Assembly (NCBI GenBank): GCA_963575745.1
Contig: CAUYUJ010019115.1
Location: forward strand, 177,041 to 241,040
Source of the DNA: Prorocentrum cordatum
Lineage: Eukaryota; Sar; Dinophyceae; Prorocentrales; Prorocentraceae
DNA: 64,000 nucleotides
Direction of reading: 5' to 3'
Made by a program: the position numbers and the translations under genes. The notes under the pieces were generated by a model. It made no database searches. It was not told the origin of the DNA and worked only from the letters and a program-made list of their open reading frames with translations. Shown one piece after another: positions 9,374 to 18,548 of the stretch; position 1 is the stretch's first letter, and each line of letters begins with the position of its first letter.

Positions 9374-10090
9374 ATGCCGGCTGCTGATCCCCGCGCTGCC
9401 ATCGCGGCCGCCCGAGGTGCCACCTTGGCGGCCCATGCGGCGGCGGGGCTGGCCCGCGGAGCGCCCGCGGCTTGCCGCATGTCGCGCGCCGCCGAGGGCC
9501 TGTGCAGGGCGGCGGCGGCGGAGCTGGAGGCTTCGCGACGCCGTGCTGCTGCTCCTCATCGTCCCCCTGACGCCGAGCATGATGGAGCCCCTGATGATCC
9601 CGCGGGGGGCCTGCCGCCTGGCGCCGCGGCGCCGCGGCGGAGGCGACGGCGCGGTCGACGTCGGCGAGGAGCCACTGCTGCAGAGACGAAGGAGATGGAC
9701 GTGGAGGGCGTGGAGGTCGCCGAGGCCATGATGGAGGACGACAGCTGGGCGGACGAGCTGCCTGCGCAGCCGAGCCGCCCGCCGTCCAGCGCGGGGCGGC
9801 GCGCGAGCCGCGCGGGCGCGCCCGCGTCGGTGGGCAAGGACAAGGGCATGAGCGCCACCCAGCCCCTCGGCGACGGTGGAGGAGCGGCCGCGCCCCGCGG
9901 CGGGGCCGCGGCGGCGGCGGCGGCCCGCGCCTCCTCGGCAGGCCAGGAGGCCCTGGCGGTGGCCGACGGCGGCGGTGCTGGTTCGGCGCAGCTCGGCACG
10001 GCGCAGCCCTGCCGCGAGGAGCGGGTCGACGAGCACATCAGGCGTGCTCGCAAGATGGTGCTGCAGAGTCTCCGCAAGCCAGCGCTGTAG
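9374..10090 (+). CDS. Hypothetical Ala/Arg-rich protein, 238 aa
   Basis: The frame is open from 9128 through simple repeats; ATG 9374 is the first start after them. The product is Ala/Arg/Pro-rich, with a basic stretch after PPGAAAP, an acidic segment (MDVEGVEVAEAMMEDD), and a helical C-terminus EERVDEHIRRARKMVLQSL. The sequence is very GC-rich. It resembles the low-complexity gag-like ORFs of the YR elements here but lies outside the A1 repeat at 10755. It could be a remnant of another element, a host exon, or a chance frame in GC-rich DNA. Confidence 0.3.
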   Translation: MPAADPRAAIAAARGATLAAHAAAGLARGAPAACRMSRAAEGLCRAAAAELEASRRRAAAPHRPPDAEHDGAPDDPAGGLPPGAAAPRRRRRRGRRRRGATAAETKEMDVEGVEVAEAMMEDDSWADELPAQPSRPPSSAGRRASRAGAPASVGKDKGMSATQPLGDGGGAAAPRGGAAAAAAARASSAGQEALAVADGGGAGSAQLGTAQPCREERVDEHIRRARKMVLQSLRKPAL

Positions 10091-10489
10091 AACGGCTAGA
10101 AGAAGCGCCGTGTGCTGAGGCCGCTGGCCCACCCTGCCTCGGGCGCGTCGCCTGCGCGGGGTGCCGAGACCAGGGGCACTCACTCACGGGCGAGAGCACG
10201 CGAGTTTAAACTCCTCCTCCTTCTCCTCCCCCCCCCCCACTTGGCCTCCCCCAGCCGCATATCATATCCGCATGCCAGAATTCGCATGTATATTTTATGT
10301 TGTATGAATAATAACTGGATACCCACGATAATAATGTACCCCCTATACGCATCAGAGTTGATTATCCACGGCCAAGGAGAGTTTGGTCGGGGGCGCGGGG
10401 GCGCGGAGGCCGAACTTCATTATCACCTGAAAAGTTCGCCATCGAGGTTACTTCCTTCTTATGTTGAGATAGCAACATCAAGCGAGCGA

Positions 10490-10740
10490 AACACGGTTTT
10501 TTCAGGATGTCTCACGCGAAACCAACAATTTTGGGAGGCAGTCTCAAACGAAACGATCAATGTTTCAAGGATATTTCAAGCGGAGCCAACAATTCTTCGA
10601 GGATGTCTCAAGCGAAACGAAAAACTTGTCGATGATGTCTCAAGCGAAACAAGTATATATTCGAGGATGTGTCAAGCGAAACAAGCATACACTGAAGGGC
10701 GTCTCAAGCGAAACAGTAGTTTCTAAAGGATGTCTCCTTC
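10490..10740 (+). repeat. 31-33 bp tandem array, CGAAAC...GAGGATGTCTCAAG
   Basis: About eight imperfect units share the block GAGGATGTCTCAAGCGAAAC followed by 11-13 variable bases (often A/T-rich, for example acaattttg or aagtatatat). The same family recurs at 18077-18262 on the far side of YR element 1. Confidence 0.85.
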
Positions 10741-10754
10741 TCCTCTCCTCCTCC

Positions 10755-10818
10755 TGGGTTTGCTTTAGCATGGGATTCAGGAAGTGAGTGAGGGTTTTCG
10801 CTTGCAGCTTTTCCTTTC
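10755..10818 (+). repeat. Split direct repeat A1 of YR element 1
   Basis: Starts tgggtttgctttagcatggg. Matched by A2 at 17185-17248 with 2 mismatches at a constant offset of 6430. Confidence 0.85.
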
Positions 10819-10833
10819 AGGGAGGGGAAGCCG

Positions 10834-11418
10834 GTGACGCGGGGCTGCGTGGCCCTGGCGCTGCGGCCGCAGCACGCCGCCGTCGGCGTCCTGGGTGCCG
10901 TGCTGTTGCGCCACGCAGACCCGCTGCACCAGGCCTTCCTGCACCAGGCTGGCTGGGGCGCCGACAGCGGCGTGAAGGCGGCGGTGGGCGCCGCCCGCAA
11001 GGCCGCGGAGGCGGCCACCATCGCCGCGGCGGCGGCTGCCGGGGCGGGCGCGGCCCGCGAGGAGCAGTGCCAGCGGCCGCCCGAGTGGTTGAGCCTGCCG
11101 GAGCCTCAGCCCTGCCCCGAGCCGCCGGCCTGCGAGTGCCGGTGCGAAGGAGTCGTGGAGAAGGTGGTCGACGAGCACGCGTGGTCGGAGCTGCCCGCGT
11201 GGCAGGTGCTCGGGTCGGCCGCGGGCCACATCCTGGTGGTGAGTGCTGGCAGGCGCTGCGCCCGACGTCGCCAAGATGGCGGGCAGGCGCGTTTGACCGC
11301 CGCTACGGATGGCGGCCAGCGCGGAGGAGCCGAACCTGCGCGCGCCGCAGTGGAGAGGGGCGGCAGCCCTCCGACTGGCCAGCGGCCGCGCCGTCGGGGA
11401 GGAGGCGTTCTGGAGTGA
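10834..11418 (+). CDS. Gag-like ORF 1a of YR element 1
   Basis: The frame is open from 10834, just inside A1. The likely coding part ends near 11260, before a switch to the next frame. It has a hydrophobic start, an Ala-rich helix (GAARKAAEAATIAAAAAAG), a short CECRCE, and an Ala/Arg tail that is probably out of frame. It has no recognised domain. Its position matches ORF1 of YR elements. The link to ORF 1b may be a frameshift or an intron beginning near the gtgagt at 11240; I cannot decide. Confidence 0.35.
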   Translation: MTRGCVALALRPQHAAVGVLGAVLLRHADPLHQAFLHQAGWGADSGVKAAVGAARKAAEAATIAAAAAAGAGAAREEQCQRPPEWLSLPEPQPCPEPPACECRCEGVVEKVVDEHAWSELPAWQVLGSAAGHILVVSAGRRCARRRQDGGQARLTAATDGGQRGGAEPARAAVERGGSPPTGQRPRRRGGGVLE

Positions 11419-12916
11419 GCTCCTCCCTGGCGGCTATGTGGCCGTCTTCTACAGCGATGACAACGCGTGGCACGAGAGACTGCTGCTAGGCCAAGTGGGT
11501 GCGCGGCACTGGGTGATCGAGATTCCCGACCACGACATGTACGTCGATAACATTCTCTGCTCCAGCCCTGAGGACGGCCCGTGCCGCGCCGTGGTACTGG
11601 AGGACAGTGGCGCGCTGCCCGTCTTCTTGCGGGGCCGCACCTACCGCTTCAAGGAGCACCTTGGGGAGGAGGACCTGTTGGCTCGTCTGCGCGAGGCGGG
11701 GCAGCTGGCAGTCGAGATGGGCTACGACAGGCCCGCGCACTCGCTGTACCTGGACTCTCTGGGTGAGCGTAAGCCGATGCCCGTGGCTGAGGCTGCTGTG
11801 CGTCGCCGCCGCAAGGGCCCGCCGGTGCCGCCACCGTCGGAGCCACCCCCGGCTATCGGGGATGGAGCTGCAGGGTGGCCGCCTGGAGATCGGCCCGCGG
11901 CTGACCACCTCGACGGGGGAGCCCTGCGGGAGGAGGTAGGTGGCACCGCGACGCCTCCCGCCCTGGAGGATGCCGAAGTCTTGAGGAGCTCGACTCGCTG
12001 GGTGTCCATGGAAACGCTCGGCGCCATCAAGCGCGGGGACGAGATCGAGCTGGCGGACAGCGACAAGGTGATGGGCGAGCGGGCGCTCCACAGGCTCCCC
12101 GACGGCCAGGTTATCACCGCGTGCCCCGCCTCCAGCCTCGCCGCCATCCAGGAGGTGCGCGGCGCAGGAGATGGGGCCGACGCCCGCGTGCTCTCGCCGG
12201 TCCTCTACGACCCAGGAGGACGCCGCTGGTCGGAATTCTCGGCGGCGGTCTCTCGCATGGATGTGGAGCCAATGGGCGACTTTCCGCTGGAGGGCGAGAG
12301 GTCGGCGCTGTGGCTCTTCCAGTATGTGCGGGACCACGGCGGGACCTTCGATGCGCGGCAGACGAAGTGGGCCATGGAGCAGCGCATCGCGCCTGACTCC
12401 GCGGCTTTCCTGATGCGCGACCTGGCGGGGCTGGCGCTGGACTTGTCGGTGTGCTACGACCCGTGCGACGGCGGCAACCTCGCCAGCGTGGAGGTGCCGG
12501 CGCGGCTGTACCAGCTGGTGGAGGAGACCAGCGGAACACTGCAGCTGGAAGGGATCGAGCACTACCTGGGCCGTGACAGGACGGGAGGGCTGCGTCGTGG
12601 TGTGGCACTCAACCCATCGCTGGCACAATACGCGACGGAGAAGAAGAGCAAGGAGACGGAGGTGATGAAGCAGCGGAGGAAGGCTCGCGAGGAGGAGGAG
12701 GCCGCCAAGAAGAACAAGGGAGGCAAGTCAAGTGCTGGCAAGGCCAGCTCTGAGGGAAGGCAGCGCTGCGGAGGCCCCCGGCCGCAGCGGGACGCAGAAG
12801 GGGTCAATTCATCGTCGGAATGCCGCTGCTGGGATGGGGGGCGGTTTTCTTCCCCTCGCTTGCCCACGGGTAGAGCGGTGCGACAATGGGAGCACGCGAT
12901 TGTCGAGGGGCACTGA
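11309..12916 (+). CDS. Gag-like ORF 1b of YR element 1, 535 aa
   Basis: Starts at ATG 11309. The N-terminal ~110 residues look globular (VAVFYSDDNAWHERLLLGQV, then an Asp-rich loop) and resemble a small beta-barrel. A Pro-rich linker with PPVPPPSEPPPA follows. A helical region around residues 330-420 and a Lys/Glu-rich coiled tail (KSKETEVMKQRRKAREEEEAAKKNK) would suit RNA binding and multimerisation. No CCHC knuckle is visible. It overlaps the pol frame at its 3' end. Its role as a structural protein is inferred from position. Confidence 0.55.
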   Translation: MAASAEEPNLRAPQWRGAAALRLASGRAVGEEAFWSELLPGGYVAVFYSDDNAWHERLLLGQVGARHWVIEIPDHDMYVDNILCSSPEDGPCRAVVLEDSGALPVFLRGRTYRFKEHLGEEDLLARLREAGQLAVEMGYDRPAHSLYLDSLGERKPMPVAEAAVRRRRKGPPVPPPSEPPPAIGDGAAGWPPGDRPAADHLDGGALREEVGGTATPPALEDAEVLRSSTRWVSMETLGAIKRGDEIELADSDKVMGERALHRLPDGQVITACPASSLAAIQEVRGAGDGADARVLSPVLYDPGGRRWSEFSAAVSRMDVEPMGDFPLEGERSALWLFQYVRDHGGTFDARQTKWAMEQRIAPDSAAFLMRDLAGLALDLSVCYDPCDGGNLASVEVPARLYQLVEETSGTLQLEGIEHYLGRDRTGGLRRGVALNPSLAQYATEKKSKETEVMKQRRKAREEEEAAKKNKGGKSSAGKASSEGRQRCGGPRPQRDAEGVNSSSECRCWDGGRFSSPRLPTGRAVRQWEHAIVEGH

Positions 12917-15900
12917 GCAGAGAGTTCGTCGACGATTGCAGATTCAGGAGGCCGCGTGCGACACCATTCGCGCGATCAACCTCTTGGCGGGTTTTGAGAC
13001 GCCCGAGGTGGAGTCCGTCACCGACTTGAGTGGCCCCTCCGCCTTGATCTACAGTGATGTGCGGGCGCTGCGCTCGGCCCACGCCCCCGTGCCGGGGAAT
13101 TCGTTTCCTCCGAAGGAAGCCTTTGAGCTTCTCGGGAGCACGCCCTTGACCTACACGGATGGTGACGAGACTTCCCCCGTTCGGCCCTACTCGCGCGACC
13201 TGGTCAGCTGGCCGGCCAAAGGCAACGTGCCCGTGCCCCTGGCCACCAACGCGCCGCTGGACTTGCTCCAGTACTTGACAGAGGGCCAGTGTGACGTGTG
13301 GCTGCGGCAGCCGCGCGAGGTGCAGCAGGTGCGGCAGGACGAGGGTCTGCCGACACTGTATGGCGATACCAATTTGAAGGAGGACCGCAGCGCCTACATC
13401 GGCTTCATCCAGGACGGCCTCGCCCGCGGGATCTTCCGCCTGGCGCGTCGTCGGAAGGGGGCCATCAAGATATTCTTCGTCAAGAAGAAGGGCGGCAAGA
13501 CTCGCATCGTGGTGGACTGCCGTCGCAGCAACCAGCATTTCGTGGACGCGCCCAAGGTGCACCTCTTCTCCGGCAGCAGTTTCAACGAGGTGGAGGTCCC
13601 AGAGGGTCGTCAACTTTTCTATGCAGGGGGAGACGTTCAGAACGCGTTCTACCAGCACCGCATGTCGGCCTGGCTGCAGCCTTACTTCGGGATGGACGCT
13701 GTGAAGGCGAGCGAGGTCGGCATCGCACAGCTGGATGGGCAGTACCTGGCCGGGGGCACCATGCTCTATCCTCTGATGAATGTGGTTCCCATGGGCTGGA
13801 AGTGTGCACTGTGCATCGTTCAGCGCATTCGTGAACACGTGCTCGACGGAGTACCCGAGTTGGGGCCACGACGTCGGGCGATTGACTTTCGACCACCGCC
13901 CCTACCAGAGGAGGGCGCGCTGCGCACGGTCTACGTGGACAACGTGCTGATCGAGGGCCACGACAGGGACGAGGTGACGCGGCTGCGCCGAGTGGCATGT
14001 GAGGCGCTGCAGGCGGCGGGCGACGCCACCCATGACGAGTCGGACGCAGCCGAGAGCATGGAGATGCTGGGCGTCGCGCAGCAGGGGCAGCCTTGCCGCG
14101 TGGCCATTGCGGCCAAGCGGCATTGGAGGCTCTGGAAGGCGCTGGAGTGGATCCATCGCCGGCGGCCGCCGATGACCAGCCGCCAGCTCGAACGGCTGAT
14201 TGGCCATTTTACTTTCGTAGCCTTGCTAAAACGTGAGCTCCTCAGTTGTCTGCATGCTAGTTATGACTTTGCCCGAGGAAATTTTAAGGAGCCCAGGATT
14301 ATTTTAAATAGCGTTTTCCGCGAGCTCCGCTCGATCCAAGGGCTTCTGATTTTTGCCTCCCGGGACCTGGATCCAAACTGGTCCCAGGATGTCCTGGCTT
14401 ATGATGCATGTGAGTCTGGGCGCGCTACAGTAAGGGGGGCCTGGACGGTGGGAGATGTACAGTCTGTAGGTAGGTGGCATGAGAGGTGGCGGTTCAAGAA
14501 CGACGAGGACCCAGCAGGGTTCAACCCGCGCGCCAACGCGTTGAAGGACGTCTCGGTGCTGGGGGTTGGAGTCTGGGAAGATAAGGAGGTCGATTTCAGC
14601 AACGTCTACGTTAATAGGGAGTTCCCCGAGGTGCCCGCGAACGTGGTAGAGTCTACGTCGTGGTCGGTCGAGCGATTCCAACCCGTCTTCACGTACGAGC
14701 CGATACATGTCACCGAGATGCGAGGTTTTCTGGGAGCTATTCGTCAGGCCGTGAGAGATCCAAAAGATTGGGGTCGTTCGTGGTTGATATTGGGAGATAA
14801 TATCGGGCTCATCTTGTCTCTCCCCAAGGGCAGGTGTCGAGATCCACGTCTTCTCATGCTCCACCGTAAGGCCGCAGCGTGGGCTCTAGCCACTCGATCC
14901 ATATTCGTATGCCGATGGATACCTTCTGAACTTAACCCCGCCGATGGGCCCTCCCGCAAGCGAGAGCCATCTACGAAGAGCAATGCAGTCAGCGCCAGTT
15001 TGGCGGCCGAATCATCTTCGCCCGAGGAACAGGTCAGATCAAAGCCAGCGGGCCGCCAGCCAGCCGAGGGCGCCCGGCAGGCCGAGCGAGGCGCAGGAGG
15101 GCAAGCGGCAGAAGACCGGCCTGAACGCGTCGAGCTTGGTCGGGGCCAACCCCCGAGGTCCGGGTCACCCGATCCTGGGCCTGCTGGAGCTCAAGGAGGC
15201 CGAGCGCGAGAAGGAGCTGAGGTTGCAGCAGAGGCGAGCCGCGAGGCGACTGGCCACCCACGGGGAGCTGCGGGACACGACAGAAGGCCCCGGTATCACC
15301 GAGGAGGCCTCGCTGACGCTGAAGACCCGAGGTCAGTACAAGCGACTGCTCTCGGATTTCCAGACGAAGCAGAATGTCGTGGACCTCAGCCTGCACCCGG
15401 CGGAGCTGGACGCCCACGTGGTCTGCTACTTCGATCGGCTTTTCTCGAGGGCAAGGCGCCGTCGACAGGGGAGAAGCCCATTGCAGCGATACAGTACGTG
15501 GTGCCGGGGTACAATGCCAAGGGTATGATGACCCTGCCCAGGGCGACGCGGTCGCTGCGGGGCTGGCGCCGCCTGGTGCCCAGGCGGACCCGCCGACCCC
15601 TGCCGTGGGAGGTGGTGGCCGCGATCGCGGTGAACCTGCTGCGCATGGAGGGACTGGGCATGGCGCTGGCCTGGCTGCTGATGGTGGACACCTACATGCG
15701 GCCGGGAGAGTGCCTGGACCTCAAGACCTCGCAGGTGCTCAGGGCAACGTCGCAGCGGCACATGGCGTTGGCGGCCATCCTGCTGCACCCCGCCGAGCAC
15801 GGCCAGTCCAGCAAGGTGGGGGCGGTGGGCGAGAGCCTGATCGTGAGTCGCCCCTGGCTGTCGGACATACTGATGATTTGCGTGGACGCTCGCCCCAGCG

Positions 15901-16265
15901 GAAGCCCCCTGTGGAACTTCAGCCTGAAGCAGATGAATGCGAGCTTCATCGCCGTGTGTGGCGTGGTAGGCATCAGCTACCTGAAACCCGTCCTGTACAT
16001 GGGGCGGCACTCGGGTGCCAGTCTGGATCGACTCCACAACCGCCTCGACCTCGCCGAAGTACAACGTCGGGGAAGATGGAGGAGCATGGCGTCGGTCAGG
16101 AGGTACGAGAAAAGGGCCTTGGCGCAGGACGTCTACAACAAGCTAGACCAGCGCAGCCGTCGCATGTGCACCAGGTGCGCACTCGAGCTCGAGGCAACCA
16201 TGCTGAGAGCCGGCAAGCAGCTTCGCGCACACCGAGGCGTGCCGCCAGGAAAGGCTTCTTCGTGA
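12834..16265 (+). CDS. Pol of YR element 1: RT, RNase H, tyrosine recombinase
   Basis: A single frame is open from 12732; 12834 is the best ATG. The RT fingers and palm run about 13480-13960: TRIVVDCRRSN, then GGDVQNAFYQ (motif A Asp kept), VPMGWKCA (motif B) and TVYVDNVLIEG, where the usual YxDD is YVDN. RNase H follows at about 14390-14960, ending FVCRWIPSELNPADGPSR, the typical YR-element ending. The recombinase catalytic part (15600-16120) has TYMRPGECL (Arg box), YMGRHSGAS (Arg-His; the first His of HxLRH is Tyr), RGRW and RRYEKR (nucleophile Tyr). Between about 15000 and 15445 this frame is nonsense-like, and the recombinase N-terminal region reads in the +1 frame. That implies two compensating 1-bp indels or overlapping ORFs. 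Confidence 0.75.
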   Translation: MGGGFLPLACPRVERCDNGSTRLSRGTEQRVRRRLQIQEAACDTIRAINLLAGFETPEVESVTDLSGPSALIYSDVRALRSAHAPVPGNSFPPKEAFELLGSTPLTYTDGDETSPVRPYSRDLVSWPAKGNVPVPLATNAPLDLLQYLTEGQCDVWLRQPREVQQVRQDEGLPTLYGDTNLKEDRSAYIGFIQDGLARGIFRLARRRKGAIKIFFVKKKGGKTRIVVDCRRSNQHFVDAPKVHLFSGSSFNEVEVPEGRQLFYAGGDVQNAFYQHRMSAWLQPYFGMDAVKASEVGIAQLDGQYLAGGTMLYPLMNVVPMGWKCALCIVQRIREHVLDGVPELGPRRRAIDFRPPPLPEEGALRTVYVDNVLIEGHDRDEVTRLRRVACEALQAAGDATHDESDAAESMEMLGVAQQGQPCRVAIAAKRHWRLWKALEWIHRRRPPMTSRQLERLIGHFTFVALLKRELLSCLHASYDFARGNFKEPRIILNSVFRELRSIQGLLIFASRDLDPNWSQDVLAYDACESGRATVRGAWTVGDVQSVGRWHERWRFKNDEDPAGFNPRANALKDVSVLGVGVWEDKEVDFSNVYVNREFPEVPANVVESTSWSVERFQPVFTYEPIHVTEMRGFLGAIRQAVRDPKDWGRSWLILGDNIGLILSLPKGRCRDPRLLMLHRKAAAWALATRSIFVCRWIPSELNPADGPSRKREPSTKSNAVSASLAAESSSPEEQVRSKPAGRQPAEGARQAERGAGGQAAEDRPERVELGRGQPPRSGSPDPGPAGAQGGRAREGAEVAAEASREATGHPRGAAGHDRRPRYHRGGLADAEDPRSVQATALGFPDEAECRGPQPAPGGAGRPRGLLLRSAFLEGKAPSTGEKPIAAIQYVVPGYNAKGMMTLPRATRSLRGWRRLVPRRTRRPLPWEVVAAIAVNLLRMEGLGMALAWLLMVDTYMRPGECLDLKTSQVLRATSQRHMALAAILLHPAEHGQSSKVGAVGESLIVSRPWLSDILMICVDARPSGSPLWNFSLKQMNASFIAVCGVVGISYLKPVLYMGRHSGASLDRLHNRLDLAEVQRRGRWRSMASVRRYEKRALAQDVYNKLDQRSRRMCTRCALELEATMLRAGKQLRAHRGVPPGKASS
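14944..15528 (+). CDS. Recombinase N-terminal segment read in +1 frame
   Basis: Starts at ATG 14944, overlapping the RNase H end. It contains a basic region and then LKTRGQYKRLLSDFQTKQ and ELDAHVVCYFDRLF, a helical core-binding (SAM-like) domain expected N-terminal to YR catalytic domains. The sensible reading returns to the pol frame at about 15441 (cggcttttctcgag), consistent with one missing base there. It may be a separate recombinase ORF overlapping RT-RNase H, as in DIRS-type elements, later damaged by a 1-bp deletion. Confidence 0.55.
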   Translation: MGPPASESHLRRAMQSAPVWRPNHLRPRNRSDQSQRAASQPRAPGRPSEAQEGKRQKTGLNASSLVGANPRGPGHPILGLLELKEAEREKELRLQQRRAARRLATHGELRDTTEGPGITEEASLTLKTRGQYKRLLSDFQTKQNVVDLSLHPAELDAHVVCYFDRLFSRARRRRQGRSPLQRYSTWCRGTMPRV

Positions 16266-17038
16266 TTGAAGTTTTCAGCGGGTGTGGCAGCTTCAGTCGA
16301 GCCGCGAGGCGGAGGGGGGTCGATGCGTTCGCTTTCGATATTTTGCAAGGCCCGCAGGGTGATGTCACGCGTGTCAGTGTACAACGGCGCATCCGAAGGT
16401 TGATCGCACATCCTCGCTGCCTCGGCCTGCTCTGCGCCCCCCCGTGTACCACGTATAGTATTGCGAGAAGGCCAATGATTTGTTCCAAGCAACATATCCT
16501 TGGGCTGCCAGATGTTCAGCCCCATATTCGGAGACAGCTCGAGATGGGGACCCGCCTCATGCAGCTGACGGCCCAGTTCTGTGCCTACGCTTCTCAGTGC
16601 AGCGTACCGCGGGTCATCGAGAACCCGCAGACGAGCCTGATCTGGTCCACCCCCGAGTTTCAAGGCCTCGGTCGAGGCCTCAACGTCGAGAACGTAGTGA
16701 CTCACATGTGTGGTTTTGGGGCCAGATGGAAAAAACCCACGACCCTCTGGTGCGCTGGACTGATAGGAATCGAGAACATGATTTTCAAGTGTGGTAGCTA
16801 CGGAACTAGGCCCTGTGAGTACTCCAAGCAGCCCCACATCGTGTTGACTGGAGGGGACCCTCTGGGGGTCCGTTGGACCAAGCGCGCGGCCGCTTATCCC
16901 TATCGATTTGGGTCTTGTCTGGCCAAAATCTTCATCGACAATGGGTTTGCTAGAGTACTGGGGGCCGCCTGCTGTTCCGGTATTTCGGTGGTGCCTTGGG
17001 CGAAAGCTAGACTGAGCTGGAGTACTTCGAACCGCTAA
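16262..17038 (+). CDS. C5-cytosine methyltransferase-like ORF of YR element 1
   Basis: About 258 residues, read in the -1 frame relative to the recombinase. The codon GTG at 16262 overlaps the recombinase stop (GTGA), so it could begin by reinitiation or by frameshift; there is no nearby ATG. VIEVFSGCGSFSRAARRRG is motif I (SAM binding). LLCAPPCTTYSIARR is motif IV with the Pro-Cys nucleophile. RVIENPQTSLIW is motif VI, with ENP in place of ENV. At this length there is little room for a target-recognition domain. C5 methyltransferases captured by dinoflagellate retrotransposons have been described, so the class is known. Whether this copy methylates anything is unknown. Confidence 0.7.
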   Translation: MIEVFSGCGSFSRAARRRGVDAFAFDILQGPQGDVTRVSVQRRIRRLIAHPRCLGLLCAPPCTTYSIARRPMICSKQHILGLPDVQPHIRRQLEMGTRLMQLTAQFCAYASQCSVPRVIENPQTSLIWSTPEFQGLGRGLNVENVVTHMCGFGARWKKPTTLWCAGLIGIENMIFKCGSYGTRPCEYSKQPHIVLTGGDPLGVRWTKRAAAYPYRFGSCLAKIFIDNGFARVLGAACCSGISVVPWAKARLSWSTSNR

Positions 17039-17055
17039 CGAGTTTTGCGTATTTG

Positions 17056-17185
17056 GGGTGGTATCAATGTTTTCAGGGCGCCGACGCGCCCCCGCTCAGG
17101 CATGTCCCTGGATCCGTGCCGCCTCGACGCACCAAGGATTGCAACAGAAATCAGGTTCAAGAAAAACTGGAATGGCATGACTGAT
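17056..17185 (+). repeat. Split direct repeat B1 of YR element 1
   Basis: 130 bp, repeated as B2 at offset 339 with 3 mismatches. Its last base touches A2. Confidence 0.85.
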
Positions 17186-17248
17186 GGGTTTGCTTTAGCA
17201 TGGGATTCAGGAAGTGAGCGAGGGTTTTCGCTTGCAGCTTTTCCTCTC
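17185..17248 (+). repeat. Split direct repeat A2 of YR element 1
   Basis: Copy of A1, directly joined to B1. The B1-A2 junction is the expected crossover region for the recombinase. Confidence 0.85.
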
Positions 17249-17394
17249 GCCGTCCAGCAGCCCCACCACCGCCCTTACTCTTTTTTGGAATCCCAAGCCC
17301 CCTTGTTGGGAAACCAATCAGCTTTGTGCTGATTGCTGCATCTTATATAACCGCTAACGCGGATAGTCCTGCTCACCTCGCCCTGGCACCACAC

Positions 17395-17524
17395 GGGTGG
17401 TATCAATGTTTTCATGGCGCCGACGCGCCCCCGCTCAGGTATGTCCCTGGATCCGTGCCGCCTCGACGCACCAAGGATTGCAACAGAAATCGGGTTCAAG
17501 AAAAACTGGAATGGCATGACTGAT
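17395..17524 (+). repeat. Split direct repeat B2, right end of YR element 1
   Basis: Copy of B1 ending ...ggcatgactgat, followed at once by CT-rich simple sequence. Confidence 0.85.
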
Positions 17525-17565
17525 CCTCCTCTTCCTCCTCCTCCCCCTGGCGCCCTGAGCTTGAT

Positions 17566-18028
17566 TATCGCTGTGGTTGATTATCCGGGGAAAACGAGGC
17601 AGATGAGCCACCCTACACGAGCAGATGCACATCTTAATTCCCATTAAACGCTTACACATAAAATCCAATAAGTTTTGAACTTTGGTTTTTGTCTTCCTCC
17701 TTCTCACCGTCCTCTCCTCTCTCTCTCTCTCTTTCTCTCCGTCTTTCTTTCTTTCTTTCTCTCTCTCTCTCTCTCTCTTCATTTTTCTCTTTCTTTCTCA
17801 ACCTCTTTCTCTCTTTCTCTCTGTCTCTCTATCTGTCCCCTGTCTCTCTTTCTCTTTCTCTTTCTTTCTCTCTCTCAACCTTTATCCTTCTTTCCGTGCC
17901 CCCCTGCATTTCTTTATCGCTGTGGTTGACTATCCTGGGATAGCGAGGCAGATGAGCTACCCTACGCGAGCAGATGAACATCTTAATTTCCGTTAAGCGC
18001 TTACACATAAAATCTAATAGGTTTCGTT
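17566..18028 (+). repeat. ~110 bp direct duplication flanking a CT microsatellite
   Basis: 17566-17676 and 17916-18028 share tcgctgtggttga.tatcc, gaggcagatgagc.accctac, gagcagatg.acatcttaat and gcttacacataaaatc. Between them, 17690-17915 is (CT)n/(CTTT)n microsatellite. Confidence 0.85.
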
Positions 18029-18076
18029 TCGACGGTCCTCGACGAGCACGCTCGTCGAGGACCGTCCAAACGAAAC
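18021..18076 (+). repeat. Large palindrome, 26-bp arms, 4-nt loop
   Basis: Left arm 18021-18046 begins gtttcgtttcgacggtcc. Loop is CACG. Right arm 18051-18076 is its reverse complement except for one C:C mismatch ten bases from the end. It abuts the 31-33 bp array. Confidence 0.9.
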
Positions 18077-18262
18077 AAACACGTTGTGTGAAGACTTTTC
18101 AAGCGAAACGAGCAGTAAAAAGGAACTCTCAAGCGAAACAAACAAATAGTTCGAGGATGTCCCAAGCGAAACGAGAGATTTGTCGAGGATGTCTCAAGCG
18201 AGACAAGCCATTGTTGAGGATGTCTCAGAGAGGACAAAAAGCCAAGGATGTGTCAAGATATC
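18077..18262 (+). repeat. 31-33 bp tandem array, second locus
   Basis: About five units of the same family as 10490-10740 (caagCGAAAC then variable bases then GAGGATGTCTCAAG). Confidence 0.85.
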
Positions 18263-18548
18263 CTCGGCTTTGGCTCCTCTGTTAACATCTTTCTGCTGGC
18301 CTCTGGTGGATAGTTTCATTATCGCACCGTAGCCGCCGAACTTTATTCTCCCAGGGTGTTTATTATCGGCTGTGTAAGGTTATAGGATAAGCTGGTAGTG
18401 TACGATTGATTGTCGTAATGTGTGTCCGCGGTATTTCCTGGATGACTAAATGTCGGGAATTAGAGCCCACGACGCAACACGATCGGGAATACCCGGAAAT
18501 GATCGGAAATAGACACTCTGACTGCGGGCTATGTTGTAACACCACGGG

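Larger units (their letters stand above)
10755..17524 (+). mobile_element. YR retroelement 1 (Ngaro/PAT-type split direct repeats)
   Basis: Boundaries come from the repeats. A1 (10755-10818) matches A2 (17185-17248) at 62 of 64 positions. B1 (17056-17185) matches B2 (17395-17524) with 3 differences in 130. The order A1-ORFs-B1-A2-B2 with B1 and A2 contiguous is the split-direct-repeat topology of tyrosine-recombinase retroelements. Inside are two gag-like frames, RT-RNase H, a tyrosine recombinase and a C5-methyltransferase-like ORF, all on the plus strand. Both ends abut CT-rich simple sequence (ctcctcctcc before A1, cctcctcttcctcc after B2). There is no obvious target duplication, as expected for recombinase-mediated insertion. 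Confidence 0.85.

Noticed and set aside
8403-9731. 442-aa plus-strand ORF
   Set aside because: Built from minisatellite and TCC/GGA simple repeats; no folded segment or family.
10490-10740. CRISPR-like pattern of conserved blocks and variable spacers
   Set aside because: Spacers are 11-13 bp, the blocks are degenerate, there are no cas genes and the context is eukaryotic; treated as a tandem repeat.
17300-17325. TTGGGAAACCAA resembling the GNRA hairpin family
   Set aside because: It lacks the fixed GC...GC outer pairs and lies in YR element 1; taken as chance.
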